Shown here piece by piece: positions 35,932 to 46,657 of a DNA stretch of 64,000 nucleotides (positions are counted from its first letter, which is position 1; each line of letters opens with the position of its first letter). The stretch comes from Cohnella cholangitidis (lineage in GTDB: Bacteria; Bacillota; Bacilli; Paenibacillales; Paenibacillaceae): positions 1,364,001 to 1,428,000 of the forward strand of contig NZ_CP041969.1 of assembly GCF_014107495.1 (NCBI RefSeq). Direction: 5' to 3'. A program made the position numbers and the translations under genes. Below the pieces are notes generated by a model. It was not told the origin of the DNA and made no database searches. It was given only the letters and a program-made list of their open reading frames with translations.

Positions 35932-37494
35932 ATGAAAGTGCTGTTGGTCGACGACGAACCTCTGACTACCGAGAGCTTGGAACGCTATATCGATTGGAAA
36001 GGACTCGGCATTCTCGAAGTCCGAACCGCTTCTAACGGGTTGGAAGCTCTGGAGCTGCTGCCGCGGTTCAATCCGGACGTGATCGTGAGCGACGTTCGCA
36101 TGCCGCGGATGAACGGAATCGAATTCGCCACGGCGGCGCGCGAGCGATATCCGGACATCAAAATCATTTTCCTAAGCGGATATTCCGACAAGGAATATCT
36201 CAAATCCGCCATTCATCTAAAGGCGCTAAGCTACGTCGAGAAGCCCGTGAAGCTGGAGGAACTTACTTCGGCCATTCGCGAAAGCGTTTACCAATGCCAA
36301 GCCGAGAACGCGAACCGAACGCTAACCAGATCGGTCATTCGCCACCGGATTCTCGTTAAGCTGATCAAGGAATCGCTCTCGTACGAAGAGCTGCGGCAAC
36401 AATTCGGCGATCATGTGCCTCCCTTCTTCCGCAATTCAGTCCGTTCCATGGCCATTCAATTATCGGGGACGCCGGAAACCGAATCGAAGCTCAAAGAAAC
36501 GCGTCATACTGAAATCGCCGATCGGTTAGACGAGCTTGCCGGCGAGATGAACGGCGCGGTTCCCTTCTGCGGTTACGCGGACAACGATATGTTGTTTTTC
36601 CTGATGGACGCGGACGACGTGTCTGCCTCCGATTTCAAAGAAATCGCTAGAAACCTGTTATTTGCCCTGAATCGTCTCTATGGGGATAATATGTCTTTCT
36701 CTATCGGCTTAGGGAATCCGTCCTCCGCCCAGACTAGCCTGACAACGAGTTGTCTCTCCGCCGTCGAAGCCGTCAGATCGCAATTTTACTTCGGAACGGG
36801 ACTTGTTTTCTCGGAGCCTCCGCCGGAGACGCGATCCGATCCGTCCGCTATCGCGGCCAAGCTGTACCCGGATTTCCGGCAAGCGCTCAGGACGGACAAC
36901 GAGCTGGAAGCGGGCTGCCTCGTCGACCGGTTGACGGCGGACATGAGAAAAGAGCGGGACCCGGAAATCAGCCGCGTGAAAAACGGATTTTTCAAGCTGC
37001 TTATGATCTTGCACGAATTCGCGGTGGAAAAAGGATTGACCGGGACCGATACGCAACAGGAGGAGAAGTTCATCTGGCAGGAGGTCGGGGAGATTTCGAC
37101 GTTGGAATCGCTTCGCGACTACGTGACCGCCAACGTCCAAGCGGTATTCTCCCAATTCAAGGAGCATACCGCGGTGAACGCCAGAATCGGCATCGTCATG
37201 CAGTACATTAAGGAGCATTATTCGGACAAGGACCTGACGACGCGCTCGATCGCCGACAACACTTACTTGAGCCAGAACTATATGTGCGCCTTGTTCAAGA
37301 AAGAAACGGGCAAAACGGTTAACGAATATATCACGGAGGTGCGCTTGGAGAAGGCCAAGGAGTTTCTGAAAGACCGCCATGTCAAGCTTTACGAGATCGC
37401 CTTGTCCATCGGCATTACCGACCCGAACTATTTCTCGTCCATGTTCAAGAAATCCACGGGACTTACGCCAAGCCAATACAGGGAGAGAATGTGA
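35932..37494 (+). CDS. YesN-like response regulator, module 3
   Basis: 520 residues from ATG 35932 (GAGGGGG upstream); an in-frame extension to 35827 has no ribosome site. Receiver domain with D7/D8, D54 (DVIVSDVRMP) and K104 (SYVEKP), a variable middle region, and a C-terminal AraC-type double HTH (TRSIADNTYLSQNYMCALFKKETG; LYEIALSIGITDPNYFSSMFKKSTG). It precedes and overlaps the cognate kinase gene and faces the third transporter operon, which it probably activates. Confidence 0.93.
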   Translation: MKVLLVDDEPLTTESLERYIDWKGLGILEVRTASNGLEALELLPRFNPDVIVSDVRMPRMNGIEFATAARERYPDIKIIFLSGYSDKEYLKSAIHLKALSYVEKPVKLEELTSAIRESVYQCQAENANRTLTRSVIRHRILVKLIKESLSYEELRQQFGDHVPPFFRNSVRSMAIQLSGTPETESKLKETRHTEIADRLDELAGEMNGAVPFCGYADNDMLFFLMDADDVSASDFKEIARNLLFALNRLYGDNMSFSIGLGNPSSAQTSLTTSCLSAVEAVRSQFYFGTGLVFSEPPPETRSDPSAIAAKLYPDFRQALRTDNELEAGCLVDRLTADMRKERDPEISRVKNGFFKLLMILHEFAVEKGLTGTDTQQEEKFIWQEVGEISTLESLRDYVTANVQAVFSQFKEHTAVNARIGIVMQYIKEHYSDKDLTTRSIADNTYLSQNYMCALFKKETGKTVNEYITEVRLEKAKEFLKDRHVKLYEIALSIGITDPNYFSSMFKKSTGLTPSQYRERM

Positions 37495-39310
37495 CGGCTA
37501 TGAGACGATTGTTCCGACCTTTCCGCGATTTAAGCATCAAGAACAAGATGTTCATCTCTTTCTTGTTGATTCTGACCGTGTCATCCGGCCTCTTCATTGT
37601 CGTCAACTCTTATATCACGGCGAACGATACGGAAAAGCAGGCGAGATACTCTCTGGAGGTCGTTCTGGAGCAATCGCGATCGTTCCTCAACTACAAGACG
37701 AGTTCGATTCGCAAAGTCGTCGACATTATGGTCATCCACGACACGATTCAGGCGATCGTAGGCTCCAAGTCCGACGTCTATCGGGAGAACATCGGCAACT
37801 GGCTTTTGGACGAGTACGTGTTTAACCAATTGATCTACAATGTCCAGACGAACCCGGATATCCAGAAAATAAGCCTCTATATGACGGACGGAATGGCCTC
37901 GGTGCAAGCGACCGACCAATTTCTTCGGTTGGAGGACGTGCAAGCTGAACCGTGGATGCAGCGGCTTGTCCGTAACGAGAAGCCCTATTTATGGATTCCG
38001 TCGGAGACGGTAACGCCGGCGGACGGGGACACGATCTCCTTTTCCGCAAGGTGCCGAGTCCGGTAGACAACAACGATTTCGCGGGATTGCTAAGAGCGCA
38101 AATGCCCAAGCAAAGCGTAGTTCAAATTCTGGATCAAGCCTTGTTCACGCAGTCGACGTCCGCCCTGCTGATCAATAGCCGCAACGAGTTGGTCGCCAGC
38201 TCCAGCCGAGAATCCATTGTCGATCCGAGCACAATCATCCAAGCTCTGGAAGGAATGACTGCGAATGCTGGCGACGACGCCTTCAAAACCGTTACGCTGA
38301 ACGACGAGAAAACGCTGATCGGAACCGTCCCCATCGAAAATACCGATTGGCGGTTCATCCTCGTCGTTCCTCAGCACGACATCGTCAAGATCGCCCAGAA
38401 GTCCCGCAACCAAATGCTCGTTATTTTCCTGTTCGTCGCGGCCATGACGTTCCCTCTCGCGTTCTGGGTGTCCGCATCGGGAACGATCCGGATCCGCAAG
38501 CTGACCAAGAACATGCGCAAAGTCGGCGTCGACAACTTCAAGCCGAACCTCGATCCGAAAAACAACGACGAGATCGGCGAATTGACGATGACGTTCAACC
38601 GGATGATTACGCGGATCGACGATCTGGCGGCGGACAAGTACCAGTTAGGCTTGGACGTGAAGAACATGGAGCTGAAGGCGCTGCAGGCGCAGATTAACCC
38701 TCACTTCCTGTACAACACGTTGGACATGGCCAATTGGCTGGCGATGAAATACAACGCGGACGATATTCGGGTGTTGATCACTTCTCTCTCGGATTTCTAT
38801 AAGCTTAGCTTAAGCAATGGGGAAGATTTCATCTCCGTCCGCAACGAGATCGAGCACGTAGCCGCTTATGTCCGCATACAGAATATGAGGTTCCGCGACA
38901 AAATCGATCTTCTCGTCGACGTGCCGGAGGAGTTGCTGGAATATCGTACGCTGAAGCTTCTCCTTCAGCCGCTTGTCGAGAACGCGATCCTGCATGGGAT
39001 CATGGAAAAGATCACGCAGACGGGGACGATAGCGATTCGCGGCCGCTTGGACGGAGATACGATCGAGCTAGTCGTCGAGGATGACGGAATCGGGATGGAC
39101 GACGACACCGTGCGCGGCATTCTGGACGGAACGCTAAAGAAAAAAATCGGCGGCTACGGCATGAGGAACATCCATAACCGCTTGGAGCTCATTTTCGGTT
39201 ACCCGTTCGGGCTTACCGTCGAGAGCCGCATCGGCGAAGGGACGAAGGCAACGGTTAGAATACCCGTTCAGGGGACTGTCATGGAAGCGGAGAAACGCGT
39301 GGAACTTTAG
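37491..39310 (+). CDS. YesM-like sensor histidine kinase, one frameshift, module 3
   Basis: About 606 residues if repaired. It begins at GTG 37491 (GTGA overlap with the regulator stop, GGAG upstream) or ATG 37500. Frame 1 contains helix 1 (MFISFLLILTVSSGLFIVV) and the sensor domain, then stops at 38066 after DTISFSARCRVR. One missing T in the T run at 38040-38043 would continue it as DTISFFRKVPSPVDNNDF. The other frame carries helix 2, HAMP, His_kinase (H codon near 38702, QINPHFLYNTLD) and HATPase (DDGIGMDDD). Error or inactivation cannot be told from one sequence. Confidence 0.88.
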
Positions 39311-39326
39311 ATAGGGCACTCATTAG

Positions 39327-39364
39327 AAAAAGACCAGACGAGAATTGCTCGTCCGGTCTTTTTT
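39327..39364. terminator. Bidirectional terminator
   Basis: AAAAAGACC-a-GACGAG-N5-CTCGTC-c-GGTCTTTTTT sits between the convergent YesM-like and REC-BTAD genes, with T tracts on both strands. Confidence 0.9.
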
Positions 39365-39371
39365 CCCTCGG

Positions 39372-40487
39372 TTACCGATACTGTTCATAGAGCTGTTGAA
39401 TACGCGCCGAAGGCTGAAGGTCGAGTTCTTGAAACATGATTTGCGCGTATTGTTGATAGGAGTTATGGAGAGACTTGCGATCTCCCATTGCTGCGAATAC
39501 ACTCAGCAGCAGAAGGGTGGACTCTTCTTCGAATTCATTGCGGGACACCAGTTTTCGGGCAATTTGCAGGGCTTCTCGGTATCGTTTCCTTGCTAGCAAC
39601 CAGCTTGCAAGATGCTTGGCAAAAGAATCGTACCCGATCGCGAGCCGCTCGCGTTCCGCTATTGCCCACTCATATGGCTTATCCTCGAACAGCTCGCCTG
39701 CATACCGCTTCTCCAGATCGATTGCCGTCGCTTCGTTTGATGCTTGGATTTCGGATAATGCCTCCACGCCTTGCTCGAATTGTATAAAATCAATATCCGC
39801 TTGAGCCAAGTCTACGCGATACTGCTCGTTCGCCGAGAGGACCATCTCTTTGAATCCGTGCGGCGACAACGCTTTTCTAAGCTGATAGACCGCCGTATTG
39901 AGATACGTTTCCGCGTTCTTGGGAGGCATTTCGGGGAAAATATCCGCTAAAATTCGGGATTTGGCTACGCTTCGTCCTCGATGAACGAGCAAATAGGCGA
40001 ATAACTCCATGCTTTTCTTGGAAATCCATTTCACGTTGCCCGCTTGCTTGCTGCTTGCCTCGCAGCATCCCAGTCCCCGAACGGTCAGTCGAAGAGATGC
40101 GCGATCTCCGGGATCCTCCGAAGAAGCGCTTCGTTTGTCAGACGCCCTAGCGATGGTTTGGGCCAGACGATTTCTGGAAATCGGCTTAACCATATAGTCC
40201 AAGGGATAAACATCGTAGGCTTGAATCGCATAATCGGCATGGGAAGTCGTGAACACGATCTCCAGATCGGCGCGAACTTCGCGCAAGTGACGGGCCAGCT
40301 CTAATCCATCGTCGCCAGCGATCTTGATGTCCAAGAATGCGAGATCCACGTCCTCGTTCCGAACGAATTCCAGCACGTCCGCCGCATTCCGGAAGCTTCC
40401 GACAAGCTCTACGCCTTCCATTTTCGATAGCAGCCGTTTCATAGCGAGCAGCATGGCGGGCTCATCATCGACTATGAGAATTTTCAT
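39372..40487 (-). CDS. Response regulator with REC, winged-helix and BTAD domains (SARP-like)
   Basis: 371 residues. The receiver domain (1-120) has D7/D8, D53 (LAFLDIKIAG) and K101 (DYMVKP). It is followed by an OmpR-type winged helix (about 155-225: KKSMELFAYLLVHRG..., YLNTAVYQLRKAL) and a bacterial transcriptional activator (BTAD) helical-repeat domain to the end. This order is found in Firmicute regulators paired with 7TM-type kinases. It overlaps the kinase gene by 23 nt. The target is unknown; the surface-protein gene upstream is a neighbour. Confidence 0.9.
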   Translation of the reverse strand: MKILIVDDEPAMLLAMKRLLSKMEGVELVGSFRNAADVLEFVRNEDVDLAFLDIKIAGDDGLELARHLREVRADLEIVFTTSHADYAIQAYDVYPLDYMVKPISRNRLAQTIARASDKRSASSEDPGDRASLRLTVRGLGCCEASSKQAGNVKWISKKSMELFAYLLVHRGRSVAKSRILADIFPEMPPKNAETYLNTAVYQLRKALSPHGFKEMVLSANEQYRVDLAQADIDFIQFEQGVEALSEIQASNEATAIDLEKRYAGELFEDKPYEWAIAERERLAIGYDSFAKHLASWLLARKRYREALQIARKLVSRNEFEEESTLLLLSVFAAMGDRKSLHNSYQQYAQIMFQELDLQPSARIQQLYEQYR

Positions 40488-42216
40488 TGCTTGTTCCGCC
40501 TCTCATGGTGAAGTGAAATACGCTGCCTTGCCCTGCTTCGCTTTCCGCCCACAAGCTTCCGCCGCTTAGTTCTACGAACTGCCGGCTCACGATCAGCCCA
40601 AGTCCCGCTCCCTTCTCTCCCGAGGTGCCGGGCAGGGAGCCCAGCTTCATCTTGCCGAATAGCTGGCGTACCTGCTCCTCTTCCATCCCTACCCCGTTAT
40701 CTCTGACGGAAACGATCACCTTGTCCCCCGATTCCCGAGCAAAGAGGTCCACCGTCCCCCCCGGTCCGGTAAATTTAATGGCGTTGGATAATAAATTACG
40801 GATAATCAATCCAAGGGCTTCACGGTCGGCATAAACGGCAGTCCCTGAAGCTACGTCATTTTTCACCGTAATCCGTTTGGCCTCGCTCTTAATCCGCAGC
40901 ACCTGAATACAATCCTCGATAATCTCGGACAGCTCCAGCGGCTGCGGACGAAGCGCCATGTCTTCCCGCTGGCCGCGAAACCACTCCAACAAATTCGTAG
41001 TCATCCCGAGCGTATTGCGAATCTGGTCGCCCAGCGCTTCAATGATTTCCCGTTGCTCCGTATCGAATCCGTTTCTATCTTCCTCAAGCAGTTCGACTAA
41101 TTGATATTGCGTTGCCAGCGGACTGCGAATATCATGCGACACGATCGTAAACAGCTGATCCTTCTGCTGGTTGAGCCGGGCAATCTGCTCCAGATGCCGC
41201 TGTTTCTCGGTAATATCGAAGATAAGCGAAATACTGCCCTGCCCTTGCTTGCGCAGAATATGCAGGGGATATACGTTTACGCTGTACATTTTTCTTTCCC
41301 CGTCCAACCAGGCATCGATCTCTACGTTGCCTTGCTGCATGAACTTGCACAGCGCTTGCCAATCCGGCCAATTCGCCAGCAGTTCCGCGATATTCCGGCC
41401 GGAGACGGCGGAATGGCCCATCTTGGCAAACCATTGCGAAGCCTGTGTATTGCTGTCGATGATCTTACCCGAATCGTTCGCAATCAGAATACTTTCCTGT
41501 AGCGTGTCGAACACGATATTCCTGGCAATGGGGACGATAGAGAAAAACTTATACCTCAGTATGATAACGAGCATCAACATCCCTATAAATCCGCAGTAAA
41601 CCGTTAATGAGAACAGCCATGGCGACCATCCGGGATTCGCGAATTTGATCAACTCGAAAACGACCGAGAACGAGGCGAAAAACAGAACCCACATCACCGG
41701 CTTGCGCAAATCGTTACGAATGTGCCGCACATATTGTATTAGAAAATAGTAACATACCGCCACCAGGCAGAAGCAAATCATAGTGAACGTGATCGAATAG
41801 ACGGTCTTCGTCGTGACCAAATGATCGTTATAGAGCTCGATCGCGCGATAAATCATATGAAGCTCCGAATCGAACCACATCAATAGCGACCAGAGCGCGA
41901 ACGCAACGATAAGCATAATCTTCCATGGCGTCTTGAGTACTTTCCCGTAACCGATCAATTCAAGGACGAACAAAATAAAAAAAGGCACCATTAAATCGAG
42001 CGCCGTTTGATGAATATTGCGAAAAAACAGCTTCTCCGTTAATAAGTAGCTGCTTTTCTCCAGAATGACGCCGCTAGAATAAACAATCCGGCACGCGATT
42101 AATCCGAGCAGATAGATGACGCCGCGCTCTCTTCTGAACCCGTATACGGAGATAAGGATAACGCACGTCATCATGACCGAAGCAATCATTAAGATACGCT
42201 CTATAGTAGAATTCAT
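40465..42216 (-). CDS. Histidine kinase with 7TM sensor, PAS, HisKA and HATPase domains
   Basis: 583 residues. Seven membrane segments in residues 1-225 (histidine-kinase N-terminal 7TM type), a PAS domain (about 230-335: LQESILIANDSGKIIDSN; LIFDITEKQR), HisKA with H361 (FTIVSHDIRSPLA) and an HATPase domain (NLLSNAIKFT, DNGVGM, GAGLGLIVSR). The ligand could be small and membrane-soluble or extracellular. It is coupled by overlap to the REC-BTAD regulator gene. Confidence 0.92.
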   Translation of the reverse strand: MNSTIERILMIASVMMTCVILISVYGFRRERGVIYLLGLIACRIVYSSGVILEKSSYLLTEKLFFRNIHQTALDLMVPFFILFVLELIGYGKVLKTPWKIMLIVAFALWSLLMWFDSELHMIYRAIELYNDHLVTTKTVYSITFTMICFCLVAVCYYFLIQYVRHIRNDLRKPVMWVLFFASFSVVFELIKFANPGWSPWLFSLTVYCGFIGMLMLVIILRYKFFSIVPIARNIVFDTLQESILIANDSGKIIDSNTQASQWFAKMGHSAVSGRNIAELLANWPDWQALCKFMQQGNVEIDAWLDGERKMYSVNVYPLHILRKQGQGSISLIFDITEKQRHLEQIARLNQQKDQLFTIVSHDIRSPLATQYQLVELLEEDRNGFDTEQREIIEALGDQIRNTLGMTTNLLEWFRGQREDMALRPQPLELSEIIEDCIQVLRIKSEAKRITVKNDVASGTAVYADREALGLIIRNLLSNAIKFTGPGGTVDLFARESGDKVIVSVRDNGVGMEEEQVRQLFGKMKLGSLPGTSGEKGAGLGLIVSRQFVELSGGSLWAESEAGQGSVFHFTMRGGTSNENSHSR

Positions 42217-42248
42217 GAGGCAGATCCTTTATTTCTCTCGGATGGTAT

Positions 42249-42291
42249 AAAAAAAACCTATATAACAGGAATATCTTCCCATTATATAGGT
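42249..42291 (-). terminator. Terminator of the RCC1/SLH gene
   Basis: Minus-strand ACCTATATAA-N16-TTATATAGGT followed by seven T residues, 30 bp after the stop. Canonical intrinsic terminator. Confidence 0.9.
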
Positions 42292-42320
42292 CGATCTGAA
42301 ACAAGGCAACAAACAACCGC

Positions 42321-45300
42321 TTATCGCAAGGTTTGCCACAAACGGAGCAGAGCGACGGCCGCTTCGGCTCTTGTCGTTAATCCATCCGGCACGAATCGAT
42401 TGCCTGCCTGTCCCGACAGAACTCCGTGCTCGCGGGCAGCTTCGACATAAGGTTTAGCCCAGGCCGGAATGCTCGCATCATCGGAGAAGAATGGACTTGC
42501 CGCGCCGTCGGCTTTCCATTTCATGGCTTTCGAGATCATAGCGGCCATTTCCGACCGGGTTACCGTCTGCATCGGCCGCAACGTGCCATCGGGATAACCG
42601 GCGAGAATGCCTTCGGCAACGGCTGTCCGGATCGCGGGTCGAGCCCACTCGGGGATGCTGCCCTTATCAGTGAAAGACACATCGCTCGTCTCGTTTCCGA
42701 TATGAATTCCGAGAGTCCTCAGAAGCATAATGGCAAACTCCGTTCGCGTGACGTTGCGATTAGGCTCAAATGCATACGCATTCACTCCCTCCACGATTCC
42801 CTGTCCCGCCGCTTTGCAAATACTGGATTTTGCCCAGTGCTTCTCAATGTCCATGAAAGAACATACCGGAGATGACGGAGTCGTATTCTCGTTCTTAGCA
42901 ACGCGATTAATCGTGACGGTATACTCCTTGATCGTTCCATCCTCGGCCTGAACCGTGATCTTCAACACGTTGGCCCCTATCGACAATGGAACGTTCGTCG
43001 TTCCATCGATGCGTTCGCCGAGCCGCTTGACTATCGCCTTGGATTGAGCGGAAGCGAATTGCAGCTCTACCTGCGCCGCGTCGGTCACTGCCGAGTAGTC
43101 AGTAGTACCCGGCGAGAAGGCAGGCGATAATTCCAGTGCTTTGCCGGATGCATACACTTCTAATTTAGCTAAATCGGCTTGGTTGGATAAGGTTACAGAT
43201 GGCGTCGTTGGCGTTGGCGTAACCGATGGCGTTGGCGCCGCGCCTACGGTAACCGTAGAAGAGTGGCCCGGAACCTCTACGCCGTTAAGATAGACGGTTA
43301 ACCTATGATTTATAGCGGTTTGGGTCCCGTTAGCCGGTAGAGAGACGATGGCTTCCGCGCTTGCGGCACCGTTCACGCTCGCCGTGGCGGCCAAGACTCC
43401 GTCCACATATACGATTACCGACTGCCCGATCAGGTTCATGCCCGATATCGTCGCTATCGTGTTGCCCCCGGCGCTTGGCAAGCTTGTTGGAGCGGAGAAG
43501 ATCTCCGTAATCCTAGGCACGGCGACCGTAAAGCTCGCGCTTGCTGCGTCAAGCGTATTTTGAAAGACATTCCTCACCGCGTTCCCGGCAACAAGCACCT
43601 CGTAATCTCCATCTTCCAGCGTGCCGTTAAAGCTTAAAGTAAACGTTCGGGAAAGCTCGTCATAGCTTGGCGCATAGGCCGAGAATGCCTGTCCGTCCTT
43701 CCGCATGCCGATCAGCGGCAACGCATTGTCTGAAGTGAGCGGAGTTCCGTCGGCGATCCAATACACGGATTCAGTGACGGAAACCGTAACCGTCGCTGGC
43801 GGGGCGATGAACCGTTGATTGTCCGTGAAGCCGCCGAACGTCACGGTCGGCTTGGTCGTGTCGTACAACACGTTCAACGTGTTTGATACTGTATTGGGAA
43901 TTCCCGCCGTATCCGTCACGGCTCCTGCCGACACCCTTACCGTCACGGCCTGACCGCTCGTCGTTGGGCTTACGGTAGCCGTGTATGTCGCAGACGTCAC
44001 CGACACTAGGTTCGACACCGTTCCATTCGCGATCGCTAGGTCATCTACCGTAAAACCGCTAACGCTTTCGCTAAAGGCAATGGTCACCGGAAAAGCGGCG
44101 TTTACCGTACCGCCTGCCGAGGTGGAAACCGTTGCGGCAGGCGCGGTGTTATCCAGTACAAAGGGATTGGAAACCGCATCGACGATATTGCCGACCTTGT
44201 CGCTGGCTCGAACGTGCAAGTACCAGCTGCCGTCGCCGCATGTTTGGCTTAGCGTATCTCCATCGCCGAAGGTTGTCCATCCGCCGGCCGGAACAGCCGC
44301 GCTCTGCGTCCACGCGTATTGCAAGGAAGCGGAATCGACACCGCTTTCCGTATCGCTCACCGTGACCATACTGGATGCGCTGGTCGCCGCCGTAGCCCGT
44401 CCATTGGTGCCGAACAGTACACTCGGTTTAGTCTCATCGATCGCTAACGTCACCGTGTACGTTTTACTAGACTTCAAATACGGCTCGACGCGAACTGGGA
44501 TGTCGAAGCTGGTCGGTGCTCCCGGTACGTTAATCGTCGCGGCGCTGCCGCTCGCGACCCGTTCATCATTGACGTACAAGTCCGCTTGGGGCGTATTGTT
44601 AAGCGTCGCCGCGAGATTTGCGCTATTCGGCAAGGAATCCTTAAAGTAAGCCGTATAGGTTGTGTCGGAGGCTTGAAAGGATTCGTTGAATTCTCCCTCT
44701 TGCAGCGTTAAAGCCAGCAGATTGTCATTGCCGGGCGTGGTTGCTTGACCACCATCGTTGCGTCCCCATCCAACGACGGTGCCGTCCGCTTTGAGCGCGA
44801 GGGAATGGTAACCTTTGCTGGCGATTGCGATCACTCCGCTGAGCCCTGCGGGCACGGAGGCTTGACCATAAGCGTTGGTCCCCCATGCGACGACGGTGCC
44901 GTCCGATTTGAGCACGAGTGAATGAGTTATCCCGGTGGCGATCGCCACCACGCCGGTCAGTCCCGCAGGCACGCTAATCTGATTATTAGTATTGTCTCCC
45001 CATCCAACTACAGTGCCATCCGATTTCAATGCGAGTGAGTGGTATTCCAGCGGCGGCAATCGCCACCACGCCGGTCAACGTCCGACCGGCGAGGTCGCTT
45101 GACCCATAAAAATTATATCCCCATCCGACGACCGTGCCATCCGATTTCAACGCGAGTGAATGATCTTGTCCCGCGGCGATCGACACCACGTCGTCGAGCC
45201 CCCCGGAGCGATGCTTTGACCACGACCGTTACTTCCCCATCCTACGACGGTACCATCCGCTTTCAACGCGAGTGAATGATGCTTTGTCCCGCGGCGATCG

Positions 45301-46496
45301 ACACCGCGTTATCGAGCCCCCCCGGAACGATCGTTTGACCATCACTGTTGGTTCCCCATCCTACGACGGTACCGTCCGATTTCAGCGCAAGCGAATGAAC
45401 CCCTCCATCGGCAATCTCCGCCACGCCGGCGAGTCCCGCCGGAACGGTACTTTGACCATAAACAATATTTCCCCATGCAACAACAGTGCCATCTGATTTC
45501 AACGCAAGCGAATGATGCATTCCTGCGGTAATCCGTTTACCTTTGACGGGTAAAGAAAAACCCGCCGGAACGGTTGTTAGACCTATATCGTTTTTCCCCC
45601 ATGCAACGATGGTGCCGTCCGCTTTCAGCGCAAGCGAATGATTGGTTCCGGCAGCAATCGACATCACATCGGCGAGTCCCGCAGGAACGGTAATTTGACC
45701 ATTAACGTTGCCTCCCCATGAAACGACAGTGCCATCCGCTTCCAGCGCAAGCGAAAAGGCCTCTCCCGCGGCAATAGACGTCACATCGGTGAGCCCCGCC
45801 GGAACGGTACTTCGACCGCTTCCATTGTGTCCCCATGCCACAACGGTGCCATCCGCTTTCAGTGCCAGCGAATGAAAGGCTCCGGCCGCAATCGATACCA
45901 CATCCGCGAGTCCCGCCGGTACGCTCCGTTCACCGTTGTTGTTGAGTCCACCCCATGCAACAACGGTACCGTCCGACTTTAACGCGACCGAATGATAGAT
46001 TCCGGCAGAGAGTGACACCACATCCGTGAGTCCCGCAGGAACGGCTCTTTGACCCAGATCATTAGATCCCCAATGCCACAACGGTGCCATCCGCTTTCAG
46101 TGCAGCGAATGAAGCTCCGGCCGCAATCGATACCACATCCGCGAGTCCCGCAGGAACGGTACTTCGACCACCTCCATTATATCCCCACGCAACGACTGTG
46201 CCATCCGCTTTCAGCGCAAGCGAGTGCTCCGTTCCGGCTGCGATAGACACCACATCGGCGAGTCCCGCCGGAACGGTACTTTGACCTTGATGGTTGCCTC
46301 CCCATGCCACAACGGTGCCATCCGCTTTCAGTGCCAGCGAAAACAAGTCTCCCGCAGCGATTTGCACGAACCCCCTGCTTCCACTCACTTTGTGAGCAGC
46401 TTCTGCCGAATGGAGATTGAAGGGAACGAACATGCTGAACAACATGACGAACGCCATAGCAAGGCGAACGTTCTTCCGTCTTCTAAACGATAACAA
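42321..46496 (-). pseudogene. Secreted RCC1-repeat / Ig-like / SLH surface protein, multiple frameshifts
   Basis: A 4.2-kb gene for an exported cell-surface protein. The N-terminus (MLSFRRRKNVRLAMAFVMLF..., cleavage near SAEAA) is a signal peptide. About 14 RCC1-type repeats of 39 residues follow (LALKADGTVVAWG-N--G-STVPAGLADVVSIAAG--HS), then a cadherin-like beta-sandwich, Ig-like domains (about 44400-43300), a Pro/Thr linker, another cadherin-like domain and three SLH domains (42330-42860) that bind pyruvylated wall polymers. The frame breaks near 46075, 45285, 45210, 45085 and 45060, all inside the repeats. Flanking repeats remain open, so recent decay or assembly error in near-identical repeats is likely. 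A good terminator follows. Confidence 0.8.
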
Positions 46497-46591
46497 TATG
46501 TACCCACTCCTTAATCCTCATCCTGATTTTGTCGAAGTTCCTCGAACGGGATCTTATCACAGGGCTATGAAAGAATAATGAAAGAAATGAG

Positions 46592-46637
46592 AAAAGGGCA
46601 GTCTCTGAAAGTCTTTTCAGACCTCCAGAGACTGCCC
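46592..46637 (-). terminator. Terminator at the end of the biosynthetic operon
   Basis: Minus-strand GGGCAGTCTCTG and CAGAGACTGCCC arms (12-bp perfect stem) followed by TTTTCTC, 21 bp after the ATP-grasp gene. It marks the end of the 12.8-kb operon. Confidence 0.9.
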
Positions 46638-46657
46638 TTAGCGGGATCTCACGCGTT

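Noticed and set aside
36709..37476. 255-codon minus-strand open frame inside a response-regulator gene
   Set aside because: Antisense to the AraC HTH region of the YesN-like regulator, with a low-complexity sequence.
44700..46380. Regular 117-bp repeats as CRISPR or satellite
   Set aside because: They encode RCC1-type protein repeats in a continuous gene with a signal peptide and SLH domains.
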